From: an uncultured beta proteobacterium
GTDB lineage: Bacteria; Pseudomonadota; Gammaproteobacteria; Burkholderiales; Burkholderiaceae
Length of the DNA stretch: 6,318 nucleotides
Direction of reading: 5' to 3'
Assembly: GCA_903938955.1 (NCBI GenBank)
Contig: CAJAFJ010000474.1
Location: 1 to 6,318 of the forward strand
A program made the position numbers and the translations under genes. The notes beneath the pieces were generated by a model that searched no databases, was not told the DNA's origin, and saw only the letters and a program-made list of their open reading frames with translations. Positions 1-6,180 of this stretch are shown piece after piece; within the stretch, counting starts at the first letter, position 1, and each line of letters starts with the position of its first letter.

Positions 1-686
1 CACACGCCGTCGGCAAACGCGTTCAGGCGTTTCAGACTGATGCTGGGCGGGCCGTCGTCGTCAAACACCGACATGGTGGGCGGCTGGTTGTCGTCTTCGG
101 TCAGGGCCACAATGGCTTCCAGCGCCCCGTTGAGCCACTTGACGGCTTCCTTGTCGCGCGGGGCGGCCCATTCTTCGGGCCAGGCCTCTACTGCAAACAT
201 AAAGCCCAGCGCCCACACTTGGCCGAAGGCCGGCACTTCTTCGTCGCCCATGTCGGCGCGTTCTTCGTCGGTCATGGCGGCAATGGCGCCGCGCACGTCC
301 ATCACTTCGGGCTGGTAGGCGGCTTCATCGTCCAGGCCATTGACTTCTGCCTTGAGGGACTCGGTGACTTCGTTCCAGCGGCGTTGCCACAGTTCCATAA
401 ACCGCTGTCGCTGGGCGGCATCGGCAAACGAGCCGTCTTCGTCAGCACCGGGTGTGCCGCTGGTGACGGTGCCATCATCCAGGCCAATGGCCAGCAGCAC
501 GGGCAGGTATTCGTCAGGGGCGATGGGGCGGCGGCAGCAAATAAGGGCCGCCATAAAGCCTTCACAAAACTCCCATTGCGGAGTCTCGTCGTAACGGGTA
601 CGCATCTCGTCAAGGATGGCGTCGATTTCGTCAAATTCATCCGGGCTCAGGGGCGCGGGGTTGGTAGGGATCAGGTCTTGGTTCAT
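1..686 (-). CDS. UPF0149 (YecA/YgfB-like) family protein, 3' end outside window
   Basis: The reading frame begins at ATG 686-684 (MNQDLIPTNPAPLSPDEF) and stays open for 228 codons to the left edge, so the C-terminus is missing. Two blocks match the UPF0149 family pattern: an N-terminal helix pair followed by CEGFMAAL (about 41-48) with RRPIAPDEYLPVLL (52-65), and WALGFMFAVEAWPEEW (158-173). The protein is very acidic, with clusters such as DEERADMGDEE (140-150) and VFDDDGPP (207-214). No catalytic motif is visible. Some members carry a C-terminal SEC-C zinc motif, which would lie beyond the edge. The molecular role of the family is poorly defined. The gene lies 66 bp after the PIN gene. The start is somewhat uncertain: a purine-rich AGAGGG abuts the ATG with no spacer, and AAGG lies 12 nt upstream. 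An in-frame GTG 57-66 bp upstream would add an unconvincing Gly/Arg-rich leader. Frame and family assignment are fairly secure; function is not. Confidence 0.8.
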   Translation of the reverse strand, partial: MNQDLIPTNPAPLSPDEFDEIDAILDEMRTRYDETPQWEFCEGFMAALICCRRPIAPDEYLPVLLAIGLDDGTVTSGTPGADEDGSFADAAQRQRFMELWQRRWNEVTESLKAEVNGLDDEAAYQPEVMDVRGAIAAMTDEERADMGDEEVPAFGQVWALGFMFAVEAWPEEWAAPRDKEAVKWLNGALEAIVALTEDDNQPPTMSVFDDDGPPSISLKRLNAFADGV

Positions 687-733
687 CCCTCTATTTTGCC
701 TTGCCTGACCGCCTGCCCCTCCACGAAGCCCAT
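683..733 (-). other. Mini-ORF (16 codons) ending on the ATGA start of the UPF0149 gene
   Basis: ATG 733-731 opens a 16-codon frame, MGFVEGQAVRQGKIEG, whose TGA (685-683) overlaps the ATG of the UPF0149 gene in an ATGA. A GGTGA lies 9 nt before its ATG and could serve as a Shine-Dalgarno site. It fills most of the 66-bp gap after the PIN gene. It could be a coupling peptide that delivers ribosomes to a start with a badly placed ribosome site, or simply chance. No peptide family is recognised. Confidence 0.2.
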
Positions 734-752
734 CAGCGCGAATCACCCGGGT

Positions 753-1196
753 TTAAAAAGCCCCTCGTGCCGCAACATCAAGCACCGACAGTCTTTTGGC
801 CATGCACAGCACGGCGTTGTCTTTGCTCAGCAGAATGGCTTTGTGGGTGACCGCCAGGTCGATGAACTTTTGGTCGTCGGGGTCGCGGCAGGTGACGGGG
901 GCTTTGGGGGCGACCTCATGCAATTGCGTCTGGCGGTCAAACTGCGCCAGCACCTCCAGCGCACTGACTTGGTAAAACGCCATTCGCAGCACGATCTTGG
1001 GGTAGGCCAAAACGCGTTCCAGCTCGTCGCGCATGGCTTGGGTGGAGATCCATTGGTGTTTTTTGGCCGCCAGCGCGTCTTTCAATGACTGCGTGGCAGG
1101 GTCGTTGAAGACGAAGGCATCCAGCACGATGTTGGTGTCAAGGATCAAGCCCAGGCGCCCTTTGTGCGCCGCCGTAAAAATGGTTTCAGAGCACAC
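753..1196 (-). CDS. PIN-domain ribonuclease, putative toxin component (VapC-like, TIGR00305-type)
   Basis: A 147-residue protein from GTG 1196. It has the full acidic set of a PIN nuclease: LILDTNIVLDAFVF with D20, MRDELERVL with E58, CRDPDDQKF (103-111) with D105/D107/D108, and LLSKDNAVL with D126. This is the usual pattern of the PIN family annotated as a putative toxin-antitoxin toxin component, about 130-145 residues long. Family knowledge says such proteins are Mg2+-dependent endoribonucleases that cut RNA in the cytoplasm; the target here is unknown. No antitoxin gene is adjacent: upstream, 5 bp away, is an RNA methyltransferase, and downstream is a UPF0149 gene. The start is open. GTG 1196 has only a weak ribosome site, whereas TTG 1148 (residue 17, directly before the PIN core) has AAGGG 9 nt upstream and would give 131 residues. 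The first 13 residues (MCSETIFTAAHKG) look unrelated to the PIN fold and are largely encoded by an inverted-repeat arm. Confidence 0.85.
   Translation of the reverse strand: MCSETIFTAAHKGRLGLILDTNIVLDAFVFNDPATQSLKDALAAKKHQWISTQAMRDELERVLAYPKIVLRMAFYQVSALEVLAQFDRQTQLHEVAPKAPVTCRDPDDQKFIDLAVTHKAILLSKDNAVLCMAKRLSVLDVAARGAF
1158..1162 (-). promoter_or_regulatory. Candidate Shine-Dalgarno for an alternative PIN start (TTG 1148)
   Basis: AAGGG on the minus strand lies 9 nt before TTG 1148-1146. This is better spacing and pairing than anything before GTG 1196. Starting here would give a PIN protein beginning MILDTNIVLD, the usual N-terminus for the family. Confidence 0.35.
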
Positions 1197-1235
1197 GTCC
1201 GCTACGCTTTCGGTGATCCGGCCTCATTTTTACGG
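1172..1235. repeat. Perfect 11-bp inverted repeat spanning the methyltransferase/PIN junction
   Basis: Plus-strand CCGTAAAAATG (1172-1182) is exactly the reverse complement of CATTTTTACGG (1225-1235), with a 42-bp spacer. The arms are A+T-rich against G+C-rich surroundings. The spacer holds a weak inner dyad (CCG at 1199-1201, CGG at 1211-1213). The methyltransferase stop (1204-1202) and the PIN GTG (1196) both fall inside the loop, so the element encodes the last codons of one protein and the first codons of the next. It may be the footprint of a short palindromic repeat element or an RNA stem-loop that tunes the PIN gene. Only one copy is present in this window. Confidence 0.5.
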
Positions 1236-2467
1236 GCCGAACCCTTCACCATGTCGAAGCGGAACATGCGGCATTCGATCGGGCCGTTCCACATCGGCAC
1301 GCGGCGCGATTCTTTTAGGCGCATCTTGCTGGGCAGTTTCAGGTCGGGGGTCAGCACCCAGGCGGTCCAGTTGGGGTAGTTTTTCTTCCAGTGGGTCGCC
1401 AGCTGGCTGAAGAACTCAACGCCTTCTTCAAGCTGCGGCAGCTCACGGGCACCAAAGCGCCCCTCTTGTGCGGCACCGCCCGCCACACCGCCGACGTCGA
1501 TCCGCTCGCCGTAAGGCGGGTTCATCACGATCATGCCGGGGCCTTCGACCGGCGGCATGCGTTGCAAGGCATCGCCACCGCGGAACTCGATCACATCGGC
1601 GACACCGGCGCGCTCGGCGTTGCGCTGGGCAAAGTCCACCATGCGGTGCGACACATCGCTGCCGAAAATAATGGGGTGCTGGCCGGGGGCGCGCACCACT
1701 TCTGCTTCAGCCGCTTCTTTTTTCATGGTCTCCCATTCCGCGCGGCGGAACGGCAAGTACTTCTCGAAGGCAAAGCGGCGACGGCTGCCGGCGGCAATGT
1801 TGCAGGCCATTTGCGCCGCTTCAATCGCAATCGTGCCGCTGCCGCAGCAGGGGTCGTACAGCGGCAACAGGTCGTCCTCGCCCTCCATCCAGCCACTGGC
1901 GGCGATCATGGCTGCGGCCAGGGTTTCCTTCAACGGTGCATCGCCTTTGTCTTCGCGCCAGCCGCGCTTGAACAGCGGCTCGCCCGAGGTGTCGATGTAG
2001 ATCGAGCAGTTGTCAGTAGTCAGGTGGGTGTAGATGCGCACATCAGGCCACTGGGTGTTGACGTCCGGGCGCACACCGCCGGCGGTGGCGCGAAAACGGT
2101 CGCACACGGCGTCCTTGATCTTGAGGGCGGCAAAGTTGAGACTGGTGAGCGGGCTGTGCTGGGCCGTGACTTCGACCTTGATGCTCTCCTTCGGCGTGAA
2201 CCAGCGCTCCCAGGCGATGTCGCTGGCGGCGCGGTACAGGTCCTGCTCGCTGCGGTACTCGGTGAACGACAGCAGCACCAGCACGCGCTGGGCCAGGCGG
2301 CTGTAGAGGTTGAGCAACATGGCGTGCGCCAGCGACGTGCGCACGGCCACACCGCCGCGTTGCTTGGTCGCGCAGCCTGGCGGCAGGCCGGTGATGCGCA
2401 GTACCTCGGGCAACAGCAGCTCCTCGACACCGGCGGCGCAAGGTAAAAATAATTGGAGTTGGTTCAA
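1202..2467 (-). CDS. THUMP-domain class I SAM-dependent RNA methyltransferase (RlmL/YpsC-like)
   Basis: A 421-residue cytoplasmic enzyme predicted to methylate rRNA. Starting from TTG 2467 the protein reads MNQLQLFLPCAAGVEELLLPEV, the usual ferredoxin-like/THUMP entry of this family. The THUMP region covers roughly 45-160 (HSPLTSLNFAALKIKDAVCDRFR near 104-126). The Rossmann methyltransferase domain has motif I DPCCGSG (205-211), an acidic motif II GSDVSHRMVDFAQRNAERAG (about 269-288) and motif IV NPPYGERI (316-323). NPPY is typical of base N-methyltransferases. The layout matches the N-terminal half of E. coli RlmKL, whose RlmL part makes m2G2445 in 23S rRNA, and stand-alone YpsC-type proteins; the exact target here is inferred. 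A low-complexity Gly/Glu insert follows NPPY (about 324-350). The TTG start forms a TTGA overlap with the rpoN stop; no in-frame ATG lies near, and the longer frame back to ATG 2539 would overlap rpoN by 76 bp. The C-terminal tail SARKNEAGSPKA is partly encoded by an inverted repeat. Confidence 0.9.
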   Translation of the reverse strand: MNQLQLFLPCAAGVEELLLPEVLRITGLPPGCATKQRGGVAVRTSLAHAMLLNLYSRLAQRVLVLLSFTEYRSEQDLYRAASDIAWERWFTPKESIKVEVTAQHSPLTSLNFAALKIKDAVCDRFRATAGGVRPDVNTQWPDVRIYTHLTTDNCSIYIDTSGEPLFKRGWREDKGDAPLKETLAAAMIAASGWMEGEDDLLPLYDPCCGSGTIAIEAAQMACNIAAGSRRRFAFEKYLPFRRAEWETMKKEAAEAEVVRAPGQHPIIFGSDVSHRMVDFAQRNAERAGVADVIEFRGGDALQRMPPVEGPGMIVMNPPYGERIDVGGVAGGAAQEGRFGARELPQLEEGVEFFSQLATHWKKNYPNWTAWVLTPDLKLPSKMRLKESRRVPMWNGPIECRMFRFDMVKGSARKNEAGSPKA

Positions 2468-4065
2468 AGTGCTTTTCTCAATGATGCGGGGGCGATTCGC
2501 AGCCCCTCGCGGTATTTGGCGACGGTGCGGCGGGCGCATTCGATGCCTTGCTCTTTGAGCATTTCGGAGAGCTGATTGTCGCTGAGGGGCTTTTGCAGGC
2601 TCTCGGCGCTGATAAATTGCTTGATCAAGGCCCGCACCGCTGTGCTCGATGCGTTGCCGCCCGAGTCGGTTCCCAGGCCGGAGCCAAAGAAATATTTCAG
2701 CTCAAAGGTGCCAAACGGCGTCGACATGTATTTGGCGGTGGTGACGCGGCTGATGGTGGACTCGTGCAGACCCAGCTCGTCGGCAATCTCGCGCAGCACC
2801 AGCGGGCGCATGGCCAGTTCGCCATGGGTAAAGAAGCTTTTTTGCCGCTCGACGATGGCGGTGCTGACCCGCAAAATGGTGTCAAAGCGCTGCTGGATGT
2901 TCTTGATGAACCAGCGCGCCTCCTGCAGGCGCTGCTGCAGCGTAGCGTAGCTGGCGGCATCGTTGCCACCGCTCTTGTGCTGCTTGAGCGCGTTGGCGTA
3001 AATGTCATGCACCCGCAGTCGCGGCATGACCTCACTGTTCAGGCGCACCTGAAATTTGGACGCAGCGCCCTTGCCGACCTTGACCACCAGCACGTCGGGC
3101 ACCACGATGTTGCGTTCCACATCGACAAAACGCCGCCCCGGCTTGGGCTCCAGTCGGCCAATAAGGGCGATGGCGTCACGCACGGCGGCATCGGTGGCCT
3201 GGCACAGTTGCACCAGGCGCTTGATGTCGCGCCGGGCCAGCAGGTCCATCGGCTGGGCGCAGATGCGCAAGGCGACTTCCAGCGTAGATTTCAACGCCTG
3301 TTGCTCGGGGCTGGTGCCGATTTGCGCCAGCAGGGCCTGCAGCTGCAAGCGCAGGCACTCGGCCAAGTGGCGTGCGCCGACGCCAGCGGGCTCCAGGCTG
3401 TGCAACAGGTGCAGGGCCACGGTGAAGTGATGCACCAATTGCTCGACCTGCTCAATGTCATCACCCGCCAGGCCTTCGGCCAGCGATTGCAGGGTGTCTT
3501 CCAGATAACCGTCGTCGTTCAGCGATTCGATCAAAAAACGGAGCGCAGCGCGGTCTTCTTCACTCAGGTGAAACGCCAGCGCCTGGGTGTGCAGGTAACT
3601 TTGCAACGACTGTTGCGTGCGCGCCATCTCGGTCACGTCGGCGTCATCATTGCCATTCAGATTGTTGCCGCTGGCTTTGGCGTCGCCGCCCCATTCGCTG
3701 TCGTCGGGCGCCAGGCTGGCGCTGCCATCGCCTTCCCAGCTCTGGCCGTCGTCGGCGGACAGGGGCGTGACTTCGTTGTCACTGTCTGCCACCGTGACGC
3801 TGGCGCTGGCGTAGTCCGACATTGAACCAGCCGCCGACTCGGCCGCCAGGTCTTCATTGCGCACGGGCGTGTCCGCCTGTTCCAGGCCAAATTCTTCACG
3901 CGGGGGGGCTTCCAGGCTTTGCTCCAGAAACGGGTTTTCGTCCAGCATCTGGTCGACCTCCTGGCTGAGTTCCAGCGTGGAGAGTTGCAGCAGCCGAATC
4001 GACTGCTGCAACTGCGGCGTGAGCGCGAGGTGCTGCGATACCCGAAGGGACAGGCCTTGTTTCAT
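2464..4065 (-). CDS. rpoN: RNA polymerase sigma-54 factor RpoN
   Basis: A 533-residue sigma-54, the alternative sigma factor that recognises -24/-12 promoters and needs AAA+ activators to open them. Region I is the Gln/Leu-rich N-terminus MKQGLSLRVSQHLALTPQLQ and onward (1-50), which contacts activators. Region II (about 51-145) is a long acidic, Ser/Gly/Asp-rich linker. The core-binding region follows (about 150-350). A helix-turn-helix lies near 424-447 (LREIADELGLHESTISRVTT), followed by YMSTPFGTFELKYFF. The RpoN box ARRTVAKYRE (511-520) is canonical and reads the -24 element. It is longer than the 477-residue E. coli protein, mainly because of region II. The start is set by the conserved N-terminus, although no good Shine-Dalgarno precedes it; a 9-codon mini-ORF ends on this ATG. 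It lies 29 bp after lptB, a widely conserved neighbourhood, and its stop overlaps the methyltransferase start. Confidence 0.98.
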   Translation of the reverse strand: MKQGLSLRVSQHLALTPQLQQSIRLLQLSTLELSQEVDQMLDENPFLEQSLEAPPREEFGLEQADTPVRNEDLAAESAAGSMSDYASASVTVADSDNEVTPLSADDGQSWEGDGSASLAPDDSEWGGDAKASGNNLNGNDDADVTEMARTQQSLQSYLHTQALAFHLSEEDRAALRFLIESLNDDGYLEDTLQSLAEGLAGDDIEQVEQLVHHFTVALHLLHSLEPAGVGARHLAECLRLQLQALLAQIGTSPEQQALKSTLEVALRICAQPMDLLARRDIKRLVQLCQATDAAVRDAIALIGRLEPKPGRRFVDVERNIVVPDVLVVKVGKGAASKFQVRLNSEVMPRLRVHDIYANALKQHKSGGNDAASYATLQQRLQEARWFIKNIQQRFDTILRVSTAIVERQKSFFTHGELAMRPLVLREIADELGLHESTISRVTTAKYMSTPFGTFELKYFFGSGLGTDSGGNASSTAVRALIKQFISAESLQKPLSDNQLSEMLKEQGIECARRTVAKYREGLRIAPASLRKAL

Positions 4066-4091
4066 CCGTGAACGTGTGTCAGTTGGGTCAT
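4062..4091 (-). other. Mini-ORF (9 codons) between lptB and rpoN, ending on the rpoN ATGA
   Basis: ATG 4091-4089 starts 3 bp after the lptB TAA and opens MTQLTHVHG. Its TGA (4064-4062) overlaps the rpoN ATG as ATGA. It therefore spans almost the whole 29-bp gap. The rpoN start has no recognisable Shine-Dalgarno, so termination-reinitiation through this mini-ORF is a plausible way to carry ribosomes from lptB into rpoN. Chance is the alternative explanation; the sequence alone cannot decide. Confidence 0.25.
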
Positions 4092-4094
4092 CAA

Positions 4095-4892
4095 TTACAT
4101 CTTGAAATGTTCGCCCAGATAGACCCGACGCACATTGGCGTCGTTGACGATCTCGGCGGGCGTGCCCTCGGCCAGCACCGTGCCATCACTGATGATGTAG
4201 GCGTGGTCGCAGATACCCAGGGTTTCGCGCACATTGTGGTCGGTGATCAGCACGCCGATGCCGCGGTTTTTCAGGAAGCTGATGATGCGCTGGATCTCGA
4301 TCACAGCAATCGGATCGATGCCCGCAAACGGCTCGTCCAGCAAAATAAAGCGGGGCTGCGTGGCCAGGGCGCGGGCAATCTCCACCCGACGCCGCTCACC
4401 GCCAGACAGGGCCAGCGCCGATGATTTGCGCAGGTGGTCCACGCGCAAATCCTGCAACAGGCCAGTCAGGCGCGTTTCAATTTCAGCGTTGGACAGTGGG
4501 CGGCCGACCTCGTCGATCTGCAACTCCAGCACCGCACGCACGTTGTCTTCGACATTGAGCTTGCGAAAAATGGAGGCTTCTTGCGGCAGGTAGCTCAGGC
4601 CCAGGCGGGCACGCTGGTGGATCGGCATGTGCGCCACCGATTGACCATTGATCGTGATGTCGCCGGCACTGGATTGCACCAGACCCACAATCATGTAGAA
4701 AGAGGTGGTTTTGCCAGCGCCGTTGGGCCCCAGCAAACCCACCACTTCGCCTTTGCGCACCACCAGCGAGACGTCTTTCACGGCCTTGCGGCTGCCATAC
4801 GACTTCTGCAGGTGGCTGACCTCCAGCCGACTCTCACCAGGGGCGGCGTCGACCCGGGCGGGGGTCTCAGTGACTGCAGCGCTTGGCGTCAC
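4095..4892 (-). CDS. lptB: LPS export ABC transporter ATP-binding protein LptB
   Basis: A 265-residue ABC ATPase that, with LptF/LptG at the inner membrane, powers lipopolysaccharide extraction towards LptC and LptA. Every ABC motif is present: Walker [10 protein letters not shown] (55-63), Q-loop YLPQEASIF (Q104), signature LSGGERRR (162-169), Walker [14 protein letters not shown] (D186, E187) and H-loop ITDHNVRE (H219). The LptB hallmarks [14 protein letters not shown] and the C-terminal YLGEHFK distinguish it from LivG-type relatives. The GTG start at 4892 is supported by GGAG 7 nt upstream and by a GTGA overlap with the lptA stop. It gives an extra 20 or so residues ([20 protein letters not shown]) compared with the 241-residue E. 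coli protein; no better internal start is seen. The gene is co-translated with lptA, and rpoN follows 29 bp later. Confidence 0.97.
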   Translation of the reverse strand: MTPSAAVTETPARVDAAPGESRLEVSHLQKSYGSRKAVKDVSLVVRKGEVVGLLGPNGAGKTTSFYMIVGLVQSSAGDITINGQSVAHMPIHQRARLGLSYLPQEASIFRKLNVEDNVRAVLELQIDEVGRPLSNAEIETRLTGLLQDLRVDHLRKSSALALSGGERRRVEIARALATQPRFILLDEPFAGIDPIAVIEIQRIISFLKNRGIGVLITDHNVRETLGICDHAYIISDGTVLAEGTPAEIVNDANVRRVYLGEHFKM

Positions 4893-5515
4893 TTGGCGGC
4901 TCCACCCAGCGCCGGGGTAGCACGTAGCACCGGGGCAGGCAACGCCGGCGGCGTCACGCTGACGGGCTTGCTGGCATCTGGCGCAGGCGTCAACATGGCG
5001 CGCACCCGACCGGCGGGCACGCCGGGCCGGGCCTTGGCTTGCGAGCCATCAATGGTGAAGACATCGGTGGTGTTGTTGTACAAAATCACCCCGCCAGTCA
5101 TTTCGTCGTTCAGCGTGCTGCCGCGGTAGCGGCGCAACTGGGCGTTGCTCGTAAATTTGACGGTATCGGCCCGGCTGTCGTACTCGATGACCTCGCCTTC
5201 GCCTTCAATGAACTCGTCCACGCCTTCGCGCTTCTGGCGGAAAAACGCCAGTTTGCCCGGCTCGGCCACCACCAGACCAAACTGGTAACCCTCGCTGTCC
5301 TGGCGCACGTCCAGCTTGGCACCCCGGATCAGGATGGTGCCTTTGGTCAGCACCACGCGCCCGGTGAAGACGCTGGTCTGCTTCAAGTCGTCGTAGCGCA
5401 GCGCATCCGACTCCACATTCATGGGCTTGTTGCGGTCGGCTAGTTCAGCGTGCCCAAGGCCCGCCCACAGGGCCAGGGCCACGGTCAACAGCAGGGGCGT
5501 GACGTTTGATTTCAT
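4889..5515 (-). CDS. lptA: Lipopolysaccharide transport periplasmic protein LptA
   Basis: A 208-residue periplasmic OstA-like protein that forms the beta-jellyroll bridge carrying LPS from the inner to the outer membrane. The N-terminus has a Sec signal peptide: MKSN, a hydrophobic core ([16 protein letters not shown]) and a likely cleavage after GHA at residue 23. The mature start [20 protein letters not shown] is typical, as are [22 protein letters not shown] (49-70), a [21 protein letters not shown] block (102-122) and [17 protein letters not shown] (141-157). After GRVRAML (169-175) comes a Pro/Ala/Val-rich tail to 208, probably disordered. The start overlaps the dsbA stop in an ATGA without a clear Shine-Dalgarno, so it is probably translationally coupled. 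lptB overlaps at the other end. The usual upstream neighbour lptC is not here. Confidence 0.96.
   Translation of the reverse strand: MKSNVTPLLLTVALALWAGLGHAELADRNKPMNVESDALRYDDLKQTSVFTGRVVLTKGTILIRGAKLDVRQDSEGYQFGLVVAEPGKLAFFRQKREGVDEFIEGEGEVIEYDSRADTVKFTSNAQLRRYRGSTLNDEMTGGVILYNNTTDVFTIDGSQAKARPGVPAGRVRAMLTPAPDASKPVSVTPPALPAPVLRATPALGGAAK
4900..4903 (-). promoter_or_regulatory. Shine-Dalgarno of lptB
   Basis: GGTGGAG on the minus strand places GGAG 7 nt before GTG 4892. It lies within the end of lptA and decides in favour of the GTG start and its N-terminal extension. Confidence 0.7.
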
Positions 5516-6159
5516 TGACCGGCGCGTACTTTGGCGGCCAAAAACTCAACCACTTTCAAGGCACGCTCCATGCCCTTGGCCTTGCCGCCATCGGTAAAGA
5601 AGCGGCCCGCCACGCCCAGCGAAGGCACGCCGTCGACCAGGTAGGCGTCTTGCAACTGGGTCGCACGCTTGACCTTGGAGGCGGTCGAAAACGAGTTGAA
5701 CTGTTCCAGAAACTTGGCCTTGTCCACGCCTTGCTTGACCACCCACTCGGTGATGGCGTCGGCCTTGCCCAGGTTTTGTTTTTCGGCATGAATGGCAGCA
5801 AACACTTTGGCATGGAGCGAGTCCACCAAGCCCAGCGCCTCCAGCGCGTAATACAGCTGCTGTTGCGGCGCAAACGAGGCTTGAAACGCAATCGGTACGC
5901 GGCGCACCACGATGTCTTTGGGCGCTTGTTTGACCCAGGCCGCAAACGTGGGTTCAAACACGTTGCAGTGCGGGCAGTTGTACCAAAAGAACTCCACCAC
6001 CTCAATTTTCCCTTTGGGGGCATCAACCGGCGCTTGTTTGTCCAGCACCAGGTAGTCGCTGCCAGCTTCAGGCGGCTTGCCTTGTGCCTGAGCCGGGGAT
6101 TGAATCAATGCAGCACCTGCAGCGGCGCCAAAAGCCAGCGAGAAATCACGACGTTTCAT
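5512..6159 (-). CDS. dsbA: Periplasmic thiol:disulfide interchange protein, DsbA/DsbL type
   Basis: A 215-residue thioredoxin-fold oxidoreductase expected to introduce disulfide bonds into exported proteins, with re-oxidation by a DsbB partner not in the window. The active site CPHC is at C62-C65 (FFWYNCPHCNVFEP), and the cis-proline loop is DGVPSLGV (V178-P179). The leader MKRRDFSLAFGAAAGAAL with cleavage near AQA (about residue 25) carries a twin-arginine RRDFS motif, so Tat export is possible; E. coli DsbA uses the Sec/SRP route. The start is ATG 6159, with GGAG 9 nt upstream. A TTG two codons earlier (6165) would leave only 3 nt of spacing and is disfavoured. Its stop overlaps the lptA start, linking disulfide folding to the Lpt cluster. 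LptD, the outer-membrane end of the Lpt bridge, needs disulfides in E. coli; a functional link here is speculation. Confidence 0.93.
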   Translation of the reverse strand: MKRRDFSLAFGAAAGAALIQSPAQAQGKPPEAGSDYLVLDKQAPVDAPKGKIEVVEFFWYNCPHCNVFEPTFAAWVKQAPKDIVVRRVPIAFQASFAPQQQLYYALEALGLVDSLHAKVFAAIHAEKQNLGKADAITEWVVKQGVDKAKFLEQFNSFSTASKVKRATQLQDAYLVDGVPSLGVAGRFFTDGGKAKGMERALKVVEFLAAKVRAGQ

Positions 6160-6168
6160 CTTCAAATA

Positions 6169-6172
6169 CTCC
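6169..6172 (-). promoter_or_regulatory. Shine-Dalgarno of dsbA
   Basis: CTGGAG on the minus strand places GGAG 9 nt before ATG 6159. It selects this ATG over the in-frame TTG at 6165. Confidence 0.65.
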
Positions 6173-6180
6173 AGTTAAAC

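Noticed and set aside
302..640. Minus-strand 112-codon frame within the UPF0149 gene
   Set aside because: It is the +1 or -1 shadow of the true frame. The frame starting at ATG 686 has the family motifs and remains open to the window edge.
740..765. GGGGCTTTTT at the end of the PIN gene, resembling a terminator tail
   Set aside because: No stable G+C stem precedes the T run; the only pairing is GGG with the following CCC around the T/A stretch.
219..1088. Plus-strand open frame (289 codons) across the UPF0149 and PIN genes
   Set aside because: It is antisense to two recognisable genes and the gap between them, without motifs or a convincing ribosome site.
1391..2446. Plus-strand open frame (351 codons) opposite the methyltransferase
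   Set aside because: It lies wholly antisense to a gene with intact DPCCGSG and NPPY motifs, and its His/Arg/Ala-rich sequence fits no family.
2548..3825. Long plus-strand open frame (425 codons) opposite rpoN
   Set aside because: It is antisense to a clear rpoN, shows no recognisable domain, and its Leu/Gln/His/Gly-rich composition is what opposite-strand reading of G+C-rich codons produces.
4662..4676. GGCAC-N-TTGC resembling a sigma-54 promoter, tempting next to rpoN
   Set aside because: The spacing between GG and GC is 9 nt rather than the required 10, it points along the plus strand with no gene to drive, and it lies inside lptB coding sequence.
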